Shown in pieces: positions 9,227 to 16,840 of a DNA stretch of 64,000 nucleotides. Source of the stretch: an uncultured Kangiellaceae bacterium. Its GTDB lineage: Bacteria; Pseudomonadota; Gammaproteobacteria; Enterobacterales; Kangiellaceae. A program made the translations under genes and the position numbers. Position 1 is the stretch's first letter. The number at the start of each line of letters is the position of its first letter. The stretch spans positions 62,001 through 126,000 of the forward strand of contig CAJQOL010000013.1 of the NCBI GenBank assembly GCA_905479925.1. The letters run 5' to 3'. The notes beneath the pieces are model-generated. The model worked only from the letters and a program-made list of their open reading frames with translations, was not told where the DNA came from and searched no databases.

Positions 9227-11215
9227 TTAACTATCAAGAGAGTTTTCGTTTTTGACGCTTTTAGAGGATTGATCCAGCTGAGGGACGTTTGCACCACCAA
9301 GTAGCTTTTCCATTAACGCTTGGATGATTGGGCTCTTTTCAATAAATCCATTAACCGCATTTCCGGCGCCCATTCCTTTAGCTAACTTATCAAAGTAGTC
9401 GCCCTGACCACCAACAATATCGATATTTGCGTTCTTAAGCGCTGATGCAAGAACGGATGCTTGGTCGCTAGAAATCTCTTTGTTAGCGTCAATCGAAGCT
9501 AATACTTCTTTCAATTGGTACTCAAGATTCAGTCTAAACTCTTCAAACTCTCTTGAAGCGGTATCCATGTTGTTCATCGCAGCAAATTTCTCTACCAACG
9601 CGTCAGCTTCAGCTTTACCTTTTTCTCGAACAACATCCGCCGAACTGATACCAATTTCCTTAGTTGCAACCGCTTCGGCTTTACCAAGTTCCTCGTTTCC
9701 TCGCGCTTCAGCTGTTAGCTTTTCTTCCAACACATTCGCTTCTGCAACACCTTCTTTCTGTAACGAAGCAGCCTTGGCTTCTTGAACTCTAGCTTGTGCA
9801 AAACCTTCTTTCTCAAAGGCATCAGCTTTCGCTTCCATAACATGCGCTTCAGCCAAACCACTAGCAGCCTGAGTTGCCTGATTTCCTTCGGCCAGTTTCT
9901 TGTCTGATTCTGCACGTTTAGCAGACGCTTCTAATTCAGCTTGCGCAATCAAATTGATTTCACGAGATTTATGAACCGCTTTTTGTTCTTCCGCTTCCGC
10001 CTGCTTAACCATTTGAACAAGGCTTTCCTGTGCAGTTGCTTCCGCCGCCAGAATTTTCACTTGCTTCGAACGATCGGCTTCTGAAACTTCCTGAACTTCT
10101 TTAATACGCTCTTCTTCTTCAGCGACTTTTTTCTCGACCGCAATCCTTTCACTAATAGTCTGAGAAATTATTTTCTTTTGCTCCTCAAGCGCCTTGTCTT
10201 TATCGATAACGGAAAGCTCTACTTCTCTTTCACGATTAACCGATTCCATTTGTTGAGCTCTAATAACTCGCTCTTTCTCAATGACAACAGCCTTTTCTCT
10301 GTTTTGCTCAGCAACTTCAATCTGACGCATCTTGACTTGCTCTCTGATCGCTAGCTGCTCATTAGTTTCAATTGCGGCTTGCTCGGCCTTGAGCCTTTCT
10401 TCCTCTTGCACTTTCTGTGTCTCTGCTTGCTCCCTTGCTCTTACTGTTTCAACTTCACGTTTTTGTTTTGACTCTGCATCGATTTGTTGACGTTCAAGGG
10501 CAAGCATCGATTCGCGCGTTTCTACATTCTTTTTGGTAATAGCCAGCTCTTCGTCTTTTTCTAATCGATTTGTTTCAACATTTTGGGTAGCGGTAATTTC
10601 AGTGATTTTCTTGATGCCTTGAGAGTCAAGTATATTGGTAGGATCAAGTTTAGCTTTTGGTGTTTGTTCTAAATAATCAATCGCTACATCTTCAAGAACG
10701 TAACCATTCATATCGTCGCCAATAACTTCGATTATTTTTTCGCGGAATTGAATTCTATTTTCAAATAAGTCCAAGAACATCATGTTCTTACCTACTGTTT
10801 TTAATGCTTCTGAGAATTTAGCATTAAAGAGTTCATTAACGGCTTCTTTATCTGAGGCACGATCTACGCCTATCGATTTTGCAACCCTAAGGACATCGTC
10901 TCTTGTTTCATTTACTCTGAGATAAAATGCAACGGTAATATCCGCTCTAAGGTTATCCTTACAGATCAATCCGTCATTCGCGCGACGGTCGATTTCTAAG
11001 GTTATCAGCGATATCTTCATAACCTCCATTTTATGAATAACCGGTAGCACCATACCACCGGTAAAATGAACCTTCGGTTTGGACGACATATCGTTTACGA
11101 TTAACGCATAACCTTGAGGTACTTTTTTATAAAATGCGCTGAACATAAAGGCTAGCGCAAATATTCCCATGAGAATAAATCCGCCGTAGGTTAAGATTGG
11201 CATTAAAGTTTCCAT
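9227..11215 (-). CDS. yqiK: Flotillin-family protein (YqiK-like)
   Basis: The 662-residue product has an N-terminal membrane segment (about 8-28), a Band-7/SPFH domain (~29-200, including V-P-Q-G-Y-A-L-I and R-x-N-D-G-L-I) and a very long A/E/K/Q-rich coiled coil (~205-560), ending in a flotillin-like C-terminal region. Flotillins oligomerise into cage-like scaffolds on the inner membrane and organise membrane microdomains. GGAGAG lies 7 bases upstream of the ATG at 11215. It lies between YqiJ and the giant ATPase; YqiJ-YqiK pairing is known from E. coli, which supports the assignment. Confidence 0.92.
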   Translation of the reverse strand: METLMPILTYGGFILMGIFALAFMFSAFYKKVPQGYALIVNDMSSKPKVHFTGGMVLPVIHKMEVMKISLITLEIDRRANDGLICKDNLRADITVAFYLRVNETRDDVLRVAKSIGVDRASDKEAVNELFNAKFSEALKTVGKNMMFLDLFENRIQFREKIIEVIGDDMNGYVLEDVAIDYLEQTPKAKLDPTNILDSQGIKKITEITATQNVETNRLEKDEELAITKKNVETRESMLALERQQIDAESKQKREVETVRAREQAETQKVQEEERLKAEQAAIETNEQLAIREQVKMRQIEVAEQNREKAVVIEKERVIRAQQMESVNREREVELSVIDKDKALEEQKKIISQTISERIAVEKKVAEEEERIKEVQEVSEADRSKQVKILAAEATAQESLVQMVKQAEAEEQKAVHKSREINLIAQAELEASAKRAESDKKLAEGNQATQAASGLAEAHVMEAKADAFEKEGFAQARVQEAKAASLQKEGVAEANVLEEKLTAEARGNEELGKAEAVATKEIGISSADVVREKGKAEADALVEKFAAMNNMDTASREFEEFRLNLEYQLKEVLASIDANKEISSDQASVLASALKNANIDIVGGQGDYFDKLAKGMGAGNAVNGFIEKSPIIQALMEKLLGGANVPQLDQSSKSVKNENSLDS

Positions 11216-11313
11216 TTTTTTGCTCTCCGAAAGTAAATTTTTATTGTCTAAATTTTATGTTGTTCTTGTCTTTGAATACTTTTGTATCAGAATATTACGA
11301 AATACAATGAATT

Positions 11314-11976
11314 TTATTCGCTTTTATTTTGCCTACGAAACTCTTCTTCAGTTACAACTAAGTAACTATCGTCGCTTTCATTGTGTTCTATAATAAATGC
11401 ATTATCGCCCTTGCTTAAGGTCAAATCGCCATGTGTCCGTACCTTGATAATTAGACTTGCGCCGTAATGGCTGCAGTCGGCCTCACCGAAACCACTATCT
11501 GCTCTGCTGGTTCTAATTCGGCAACCGGTACCCAACAATGAACGCCGTAACGGCTCTTGATGAATTCTTTTAAAAAGCCCCTTTAATGGCCGTATCATAG
11601 TTGCTGTTATAGGTATTGCCGCTAGCAAGCTACATACTGCGATTGCGACGTTTATGGCGAACTGCAGTATAGAAATAATGTCGGGAAAGGTTGGCATATA
11701 AATAGTCGCAAAGTAACAAACAAACCAACTATTTAACACGATAAGACTGATCACCACTGATATCGGTACACCAGTAAGCCCAAGCGTCGTTAACAGACCT
11801 GCTATGCCTCCTACTTGCGAGACATCAACATCAATTTCCAGGTCGACTCCAATGTCAAATGCATCGATGTCGAAAAGGCCAATAAGAGTAAGGAGCCAAA
11901 AACCTGAAACTACTACCAAGCCCGTAGAAAAAATGGCGGTAGGAAAAGAGCTTACATTGAGTAAGAATGCGTCCAT
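11314..11976 (-). CDS. yqiJ: YqiJ-like membrane protein with OB-fold (NfeD-like) tail
   Basis: The 220-residue product has three hydrophobic segments (about 15-38, 55-95 as a pair, and 108-128) and a soluble C-terminal domain (~145-215) with the strand pattern of the OB-fold/NfeD-type domain that accompanies flotillins (G-T-G-C-R-I-R, G-x-A-S-L-I-I-K-V, G-D-N-A-F-I-I-E). YqiJ/NfeD partners are thought to bind or regulate the flotillin scaffold. The start at 11976 has AAGGAAG upstream. It is encoded 98 bp before the flotillin, same strand. Confidence 0.85.
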   Translation of the reverse strand: MDAFLLNVSSFPTAIFSTGLVVVSGFWLLTLIGLFDIDAFDIGVDLEIDVDVSQVGGIAGLLTTLGLTGVPISVVISLIVLNSWFVCYFATIYMPTFPDIISILQFAINVAIAVCSLLAAIPITATMIRPLKGLFKRIHQEPLRRSLLGTGCRIRTSRADSGFGEADCSHYGASLIIKVRTHGDLTLSKGDNAFIIEHNESDDSYLVVTEEEFRRQNKSE

Positions 11977-12142
11977 AACTGCTTCCTTTGTTTAATTATT
12001 AGTATTTGGTTAACAAATGGAGTCAAACTTATAACTCCTACACCATTCCCTGATAATGACATTTTGGACAAATAGTCGATTAAAATAGCGAAGATAGCGA
12101 GGTAAATCAATAACGATTGTCACATCAGTGAATATTTATACA

Positions 12143-12466
12143 CTATTCTTCTTTGTTCATGACAAAATCGATGATTTCCTTTGCCGCTTTTTCTTTTATA
12201 GATAATTTGTCGACAACATCTAGCTCGTAGTGCTTAGCAAGAATCTGATAGTCGTCTTCTGTCAGCGAAATGGTCAATCGCGGCCTCACTGGCTTTTTGC
12301 TCGGCAGGCCCAAAATCTTTCTCATTTGGTCTGATGGTGACAAATCGTTTTGGATAGCTGTCATCTTCAAACGTTTTTGGGCTTCGGTCGAAATATCAAA
12401 AGCAACTTGGGTAGCCCTAATCGCCTTTTTTTCGTTTTGCCAACGTTGTGGCTGTTTTGCTTTCAT
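12143..12466 (-). CDS. Small protein with two ribbon-helix-helix-like repeats; candidate operon regulator
   Basis: With the ATG at 12466 the product has 107 residues (a TTG start 12 bases upstream would give 111 but has no ribosome binding site). Two stretches have the beta-strand/helix/helix pattern of MetJ/Arc ribbon-helix-helix proteins: about residues 18-50 (strand A-T-Q-V-A-F-D-I, then helices ending in Q-M-R-K-I-L) and about 65-105 (strand R-L-T-I-S-L, then helices). They are joined by a K/P/R-rich linker. Such proteins bind palindromic operators as dimers. It sits between pspA and yqiJ and is the only DNA-binding candidate in the operon, so it may act on the twin palindromes at the operon promoter; that link is inference. 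Confidence 0.6.
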   Translation of the reverse strand: MKAKQPQRWQNEKKAIRATQVAFDISTEAQKRLKMTAIQNDLSPSDQMRKILGLPSKKPVRPRLTISLTEDDYQILAKHYELDVVDKLSIKEKAAKEIIDFVMNKEE

Positions 12467-12520
12467 GGAAGAACTCAATGATTTAATTCACAAAATGCTG
12501 GTAACTGACAAAGCTCTTTT

Positions 12521-12547
12521 TGAGGCGCTAATGATACTAGCGCCTCA
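12521..12547 (-). other. Stable stem-loop inside the operon, between pspA and the RHH gene
   Basis: TGAGGCGCTA and TAGCGCCTCA form a perfect 10-bp stem around a 7-nt loop, starting 8 bases past the pspA stop. On the transcribed (minus) strand it is followed by AAAAAG, not a U-run, so it is not a classical terminator. It could protect the 3' end of the yjfI-pspA part of the transcript and set higher PspA levels than the downstream genes. Confidence 0.6.
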
Positions 12548-12554
12548 GAAAAAC

Positions 12555-13238
12555 CTATTTTTTCTTCAATCTAGCTAATACGCTTTCAGCGGAGTGTTTG
12601 TCCTTAATAATTCCAGAAGCTTTAAGCTTCCCATCAAGATCATCGCCTTCAAGTTCCTTTTTAAGTTCCATACCAGCTTCCAGTCGATCTTGCTCACTTT
12701 GCTGTTTTTGTTTAATCCTTTCAAGGGATTCACGCGCTGATCCAATTGCTGAGTCGTTATTGGTGACCGTTTGTGTCACCGACTTAGTCGCCTGTTGAAC
12801 CGATTCTCGAGTTTTGACCATAGCCAACTCTCTTTCGTGCTCGGCAATAATTTTTTCAGCTTCTTGAATTTGTGACTTTAGAATCTCAACATTTTTCTCG
12901 TAGTTGGCTAACTCCTCAGCCTGCGACTCGGCTTTAGCTTCCAGCTTAGCAATTTTCTCCGCCACTTCTAGCGCTAAGCTTTCATTGTCTTGTCCTAACG
13001 CTTCAACCGCATACCCCTCATTTTCAGATATTTCTGATTTGACTGAATCTAGACGCCTCTCTGCAGCCATCTTTTTAGCAACGATTTCAGTCAAACCGCT
13101 TTTAGCTTCCGCCAAATTTTCTTTAGATTCATGGATTTCCTGTTCAAAAATACGTAACGACTGTGTATCAACCACTGCCTCACCTATTTCCCTTGCGCTG
13201 CCTCTAATTGCGGTTAATAATTTAGTGATAATATTCAT
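12555..13238 (-). CDS. pspA: PspA/IM30 family protein (YjfJ-like)
   Basis: The 227-residue protein is almost entirely helical coiled coil, with the N-terminal M-N-I-I-T-K-L-L-T-A-I-R-G amphipathic segment and the E-I-H-E-S-K-E-N-L-A-E-A pattern typical of PspA/Vipp1/ESCRT-III superfamily members. These proteins bind stressed inner membrane and polymerise to maintain the proton barrier. Length matches the family. GGAGAG precedes the ATG at 13238. It follows yjfI, an arrangement also known in enterobacterial yjfIJ loci. No pspB/C/F is present, so regulation differs from the classical psp operon. Confidence 0.9.
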   Translation of the reverse strand: MNIITKLLTAIRGSAREIGEAVVDTQSLRIFEQEIHESKENLAEAKSGLTEIVAKKMAAERRLDSVKSEISENEGYAVEALGQDNESLALEVAEKIAKLEAKAESQAEELANYEKNVEILKSQIQEAEKIIAEHERELAMVKTRESVQQATKSVTQTVTNNDSAIGSARESLERIKQKQQSEQDRLEAGMELKKELEGDDLDGKLKASGIIKDKHSAESVLARLKKK

Positions 13239-13284
13239 TCATGCTCTCCTTTTGATTATCCATTTTGCCTTATATAAGGCCTTT

Positions 13285-13692
13285 CTATTTAATAAACTCT
13301 TCTAATGCCTGTAAGCTATCAATTGAATTCTGTGCCAGGGTCACTAGTTCATCGGAAATACTTTCTAACGTCGAACCTCGGGATAGAGCGCCAAAAATAA
13401 CGTAATAATCCTCTATAACAGCAAAAGCGCTTAACGGCATTGGCACATTTAGTTCCAAAAGATACTGATTCATTTGATTCTCTTTATCGGTATGAATTTC
13501 ATCTTTACGAAATAGATAAGATATACAGAGTATTTGAGTATCTGTAACAGTTATGAATATCGGCATTTCTTCCAATTGCGAAACTTCTACTCTTAGAACA
13601 TCTTGCTCGCCTTGAATCCTCAAACAGCTAAAGGTATGTCCTTTAAACTGAAAGCCAGTAATTTGATTAGTAAGTTGTTGAATTGATGTCAC
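13285..13692 (-). CDS. yjfI: YjfI-like DUF2170 family protein, first gene of the operon
   Basis: I place the start at the GTG at 13692 (135 residues): GAGAGGA lies 7 bases upstream, while an ATG at 13761 would put the start inside the promoter/operator region. The segment M-P-L-S-A-F-A-V-I-E-D-Y-Y-V-I-F-G-A-L matches the conserved core of DUF2170 proteins, and the C-terminal helix T-L-A-Q-N-S-I-D-S-L is also typical. The biochemical function is unknown; the family is regularly encoded next to PspA-like proteins. First gene behind the operator-controlled promoter. Confidence 0.8.
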   Translation of the reverse strand: MTSIQQLTNQITGFQFKGHTFSCLRIQGEQDVLRVEVSQLEEMPIFITVTDTQILCISYLFRKDEIHTDKENQMNQYLLELNVPMPLSAFAVIEDYYVIFGALSRGSTLESISDELVTLAQNSIDSLQALEEFIK

Positions 13693-13730
13693 TGAAAATC
13701 CTCTCCGTTGGATGAATAACTTGCCGTTTA

Positions 13731-13776
13731 GACATAATATGTCATACAGAATATCAATCACGACATATTATGTCAA
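13731..13776 (-). promoter_or_regulatory. Promoter of the PspA-flotillin operon with two palindromic operators
   Basis: On the minus strand the -35 hexamer TTGACA (13776-13771) and -10 TATTCT (13753-13748) are separated by exactly 17 bp. Two perfect 13-bp palindromes, GACATA-A/T-TATGTC, lie at 13762-13774 (overlapping the -35) and 13731-13743 (covering the expected start region). Their centres are 31 bp apart, about three helical turns, so they lie on the same face of the DNA. This is the layout of a repressor-controlled promoter. The regulator is not proven; the operon's own RHH-like protein is the best local candidate. Confidence 0.8.
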
Positions 13777-13929
13777 GGTTATTTTCTAAGCCTCTATTTT
13801 AAAATTGGAGCCACCAATCAGATATAGCAGAAGCCCCACATAGTGGCATTGAGTTCAAAGGCCTTCAATGATACGGTTGAAGTTGGAGCAAATACGAATC
13901 AGCAAAATAAACAAATTGGAGAAGCGGAC

Positions 13930-14838
13930 ATGAAAACAATCAAACAGCTCGGTATTTTATTATCGTGCTTAAGTCTATCTTTATTAGCTACGGCGGAGGA
14001 GGCTAAAAAGCCTGAATTAGGTTTCGCAACGACCGAGGTTGCCCCTGGTATCTATATGCTCTCTGGCGTAGGTGGTTTCACAGGCGGTAACATAGGTTTG
14101 TCAATTGGTGATGACGGCGTTGTTATGATTGACGACTCTATGCCACCACTCTTGGACAAAATGAAAGCCGCGGTCAAAAGCATAACAAATAAGCCGGTTG
14201 ATTTTCTCATTAATACTCACGTACATGGTGACCATACGGGTAACAATAAGAGCATGGGCGAAGATGGCACACGCATTGTTGCCCATGATAACTTACGTAT
14301 CAATATGTTAGTAAAAGGACTACAAACGGCGGAAGGCAAAAAGCCAATGCCCAAAGCAGCTCTTCCGGTTATTACCTTTTCTCATGCGATGAGTTTTCAC
14401 CTTAATGGTGAAGATGCTCGTATTTTTCATGTTGCTAACGCGCATACCGATGGCGATGCGGTAATCCATTATAAAAATGCCAACGTTATTCATACTGGAG
14501 ATACTTTTTTCAATGGTATGTTTCCCTACATCGACATTAATAACGGCGGAAACGTAGATGGTTATATAGCGGCTCAAGCTAAAATGATTAGTGTCGCAAA
14601 TGCTGATACGAAAATTATTCCGGGACACGGACCACTATCAAACGTTGCTGAACTTAAAACCTCGCTGGCTATGTTAAAAGATAGCAGAGCGATAATTGCT
14701 AAACTTATTAAACAAGGCAAAACAGAGCAGCAAGTTATCGATGAAAACCCTTTGCAGAAATATCATAAAGATTGGAATTGGGGATTTATTACCACTGAAA
14801 AAATGACCCGGCAAGTCTACAAAAGCCTTAAGCAGTAA
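13930..14838 (+). CDS. Periplasmic metallo-beta-lactamase-fold hydrolase
   Basis: Starting at the ATG at 13930 (GGAG upstream), the product has 302 residues with a signal peptide (cleavage near A-T-A-E-E). A longer frame from 13843 would bury that signal. The zinc motif H-V-H-G-D-H (THVHGDHTGNN) near residue 97 is intact, and later metal ligands appear in N-A-H-T-D-G-D-A, H-T-G-D-T-F-F and P-G-H-G-P. The overall pattern fits the broad quinoprotein-relay/SoxH-like and B3-like hydrolase groups. The substrate cannot be read from sequence; resistance activity is not implied. Confidence 0.88.
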   Translation: MKTIKQLGILLSCLSLSLLATAEEAKKPELGFATTEVAPGIYMLSGVGGFTGGNIGLSIGDDGVVMIDDSMPPLLDKMKAAVKSITNKPVDFLINTHVHGDHTGNNKSMGEDGTRIVAHDNLRINMLVKGLQTAEGKKPMPKAALPVITFSHAMSFHLNGEDARIFHVANAHTDGDAVIHYKNANVIHTGDTFFNGMFPYIDINNGGNVDGYIAAQAKMISVANADTKIIPGHGPLSNVAELKTSLAMLKDSRAIIAKLIKQGKTEQQVIDENPLQKYHKDWNWGFITTEKMTRQVYKSLKQ

Positions 14839-14850
14839 TTCGGCAGGTCT

Positions 14851-14890
14851 AAAAAAGCACCGCTAACATGAAAGATAGTGGTGCTTTAAA
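14851..14890 (-). terminator. Rho-independent terminator of the Usp gene
   Basis: AAAGCACC and GGTGCTTT (14854-14861, 14880-14887) pair, with further CTA/TAG pairing inside. Read on the minus strand the stem is followed by six U residues, so it ends the Usp transcript. On the plus strand it can also serve the MBL gene, with a weaker tail. Confidence 0.75.
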
Positions 14891-14937
14891 CTGATGATTA
14901 TTCAGCAACTTACGTTGCTACTGTTTTGGCTGCTCAG

Positions 14938-15873
14938 TTAAACTTGAACAGCCATCACATCACAATTAATGTCATCCAAAATTTTCTCAATAGTGCTTCC
15001 TATAAGACCCGAATGGTAACTAGTTCCCATAACCAATAGGTCAATATCATTCGCTTCTACTAAGCTCGGAAGTACTTGCTCAGGATAGCCTTCTTCCAGA
15101 TGCAAATTCTCTTTGGGAAAATTAACTGAGTCAATGGAATCATTAAAGTGCTTCTCATTATCCGCCTTAAGCTGATCGATATAACGGTCATAATTATCCT
15201 GCCCCATTGTAAAGTCCGCTGGCCCCATTCCAGTGCCCATGCCTACCCCAATATCAGTCCATAATTGATACGCGATTGGGTCATAACAATGAGCAACATG
15301 AGTTTTTGCATCAACTCCCGCCGCAACTTCTCGTGAAACCCTTAAAATTTTTGGATCAAGTTCTAAAGAGTGATCATGGCGATTACTAGGATCAATAGCC
15401 GCCATAACATTCGTATATTCAGAACTGGTGTCTGCTTTCGTTAATATAATTGGAACCTTACTAGTTTTTAGCAGTTGCCAATCATTAGGTGTAAAGAGAA
15501 TCTTATTAATCGTTGGGTGTTTATGAGTCGATTTAATAACTAAATCGTAATTACCATCATTGGCTTGCTTGTTTATAGCCTCATAAATAGGTTTAGCCCA
15601 AACAATTTTCATATCGCTACTAACACCGCTGTCTTCTGCAACTTGTAAATAGCTCTTTAGCCAGCGCTTTTTGGTATTAACAAAACCTTTCTTAGCAGCA
15701 TCTAACTGTTCGGAGTCAAAGAATAAACTAGTAACCAACCCACGATTATAAACCGCTAAGAATAGTGTCAGTGACGCATCATATTTCTTTGCCAGGTATA
15801 TGCCCCTTTCCAAGGCAGGTTGCTTGTCTTTGGTTGGATCAAGATCGACAAGGATTTTTTTTATTGAAGTCAT
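14938..15873 (-). CDS. uspE: Tandem universal stress protein (UspE-like)
   Basis: The 311-residue product contains two Usp domains in tandem (about 1-150 and 160-311). The second ends with the nucleotide-binding G-T-S-Y-H-S-G-L-I-G-S-T pattern; in the first the corresponding loop is less conserved (K-S-T-H-K-H-P), as usual in UspE. Such proteins help survive oxygen limitation and stasis. GGAG lies 8 bases before the ATG at 15873. Upstream is an apparent FNR/Anr class II promoter, consistent with anaerobic induction, and downstream a strong terminator, so it is monocistronic. Confidence 0.9.
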   Translation of the reverse strand: MTSIKKILVDLDPTKDKQPALERGIYLAKKYDASLTLFLAVYNRGLVTSLFFDSEQLDAAKKGFVNTKKRWLKSYLQVAEDSGVSSDMKIVWAKPIYEAINKQANDGNYDLVIKSTHKHPTINKILFTPNDWQLLKTSKVPIILTKADTSSEYTNVMAAIDPSNRHDHSLELDPKILRVSREVAAGVDAKTHVAHCYDPIAYQLWTDIGVGMGTGMGPADFTMGQDNYDRYIDQLKADNEKHFNDSIDSVNFPKENLHLEEGYPEQVLPSLVEANDIDLLVMGTSYHSGLIGSTIEKILDDINCDVMAVQV

Positions 15874-15975
15874 ATCAGTATCTCCTAAAAGTGTAAACTA
15901 ATCGTGAGTAGTTTTTCCGTTGCAACAGAAATCAATACTAAATATTATTTCATGGAAAATCATCACCTATTCCCT

Positions 15976-16017
15976 ATTGTAACTAATTGATTGTTACCTA
16001 AGGTTGACATAAATCAA
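15976..16017 (-). promoter_or_regulatory. Candidate FNR/Anr class II promoter for the Usp gene
   Basis: On the minus strand TTGAT-TTAT-GTCAA (16017-16004) matches the FNR consensus TTGAT-N4-ATCAA at 9 of 10 positions. A TACAAT -10 hexamer lies at 15981-15976. The box centre is 29.5 bp from the start of the -10, exactly what is needed for a box centred at -41.5, giving a start near 15969 and a leader of about 96 nt. Confidence 0.65.
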
Positions 16018-16110
16018 AGATTTTACCTTGTACTATAATATATTCTGGCCCTGAAGAACTCAAACAAAACAAATACTAAAACTCCATATGATTTGCAGAG
16101 AAAAAATCTC

Positions 16111-16659
16111 CTACAGCGATTTCGGCTGTTTATTCTCCTTGTTATCATTCTCGGGAAAAACTAATTCCCCGCTAGAGAATGAAGAACCAAAGGTTAATGC
16201 GGCTGTTGATACTTGTCTGATTGCGGATTGGATTTCATCAGTACTTAAAGGCGAAAGTGGGTGAATAAACACCGAGTAGAGGATTTCATCACCAATAGCA
16301 TAGCGCGCGTCTAAAGCTGTATGATAATTCGCTTTAAGGGCCAATAGTATCAGCTCATCAGTTAGTTTAGAGGCCTCAGCTATTGGGGTAACCATTCTCA
16401 TCCTGTCAGCATTAACATCCCAAATGCAATACACATTAACTGACTGATAAGTGAAACTAATCACGTTATTTTTTACGCTAACATTCTCAGCGTACTGTTG
16501 AATCACCTGATAAAGTGATTCAGGATTCATTACCTCTGAAGCTTTAGCGGCGCTTTCCGCTTTAAGGTTAGTCGATGATAAAAAAAATATAGCGGAGATA
16601 AGTAAAGCAGCGCTTTTCCAAAGACAAACAAGATTAGATATTTTTCTGTTTCCGTACAT
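16111..16659 (-). CDS. Secreted protein of unknown function, YbjN-like fold suspected
   Basis: The 182-residue product begins with a basic segment and a hydrophobic stretch (residues ~11-30) that looks like a signal peptide ending near L-K-A-E. The mature part has alternating strands and helices (V-I-S-F-T-Y-Q-S-V-N-V-Y-C-I-W-D, L-I-L-L-A-L-K-A-N-Y, A-R-Y-A-I-G-D-E-I-L-Y-S-V-F) resembling YbjN/type III chaperone-like proteins, but this is a weak impression. The tail is N/K-rich. It is a single gene; no partner is obvious. Confidence 0.65.
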   Translation of the reverse strand: MYGNRKISNLVCLWKSAALLISAIFFLSSTNLKAESAAKASEVMNPESLYQVIQQYAENVSVKNNVISFTYQSVNVYCIWDVNADRMRMVTPIAEASKLTDELILLALKANYHTALDARYAIGDEILYSVFIHPLSPLSTDEIQSAIRQVSTAALTFGSSFSSGELVFPENDNKENKQPKSL

Positions 16660-16840
16660 AATTAGATTCCTTTTAAAGATAGCATTTTAGACTTATTTTT
16701 ATAAATGCTTCGGACAAATAAACGGATAAGTGTGTACTCTTAAAGCTTTATTTAGCCGAAAAATTTGAAAGCATTCTAGTCACAATACCTAGTTGTAAAA
16801 CAAAAAGAAAGTAATCTGAGCATTTATTGAAGGGAGGTTT

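Noticed and set aside
13693-13761. N-terminal extension of YjfI from an ATG at 13761
   Set aside because: It would begin inside the -35/-10 and operator region, has no ribosome binding site, and the family begins near the GTG at 13692, which has GAGAGGA upstream.
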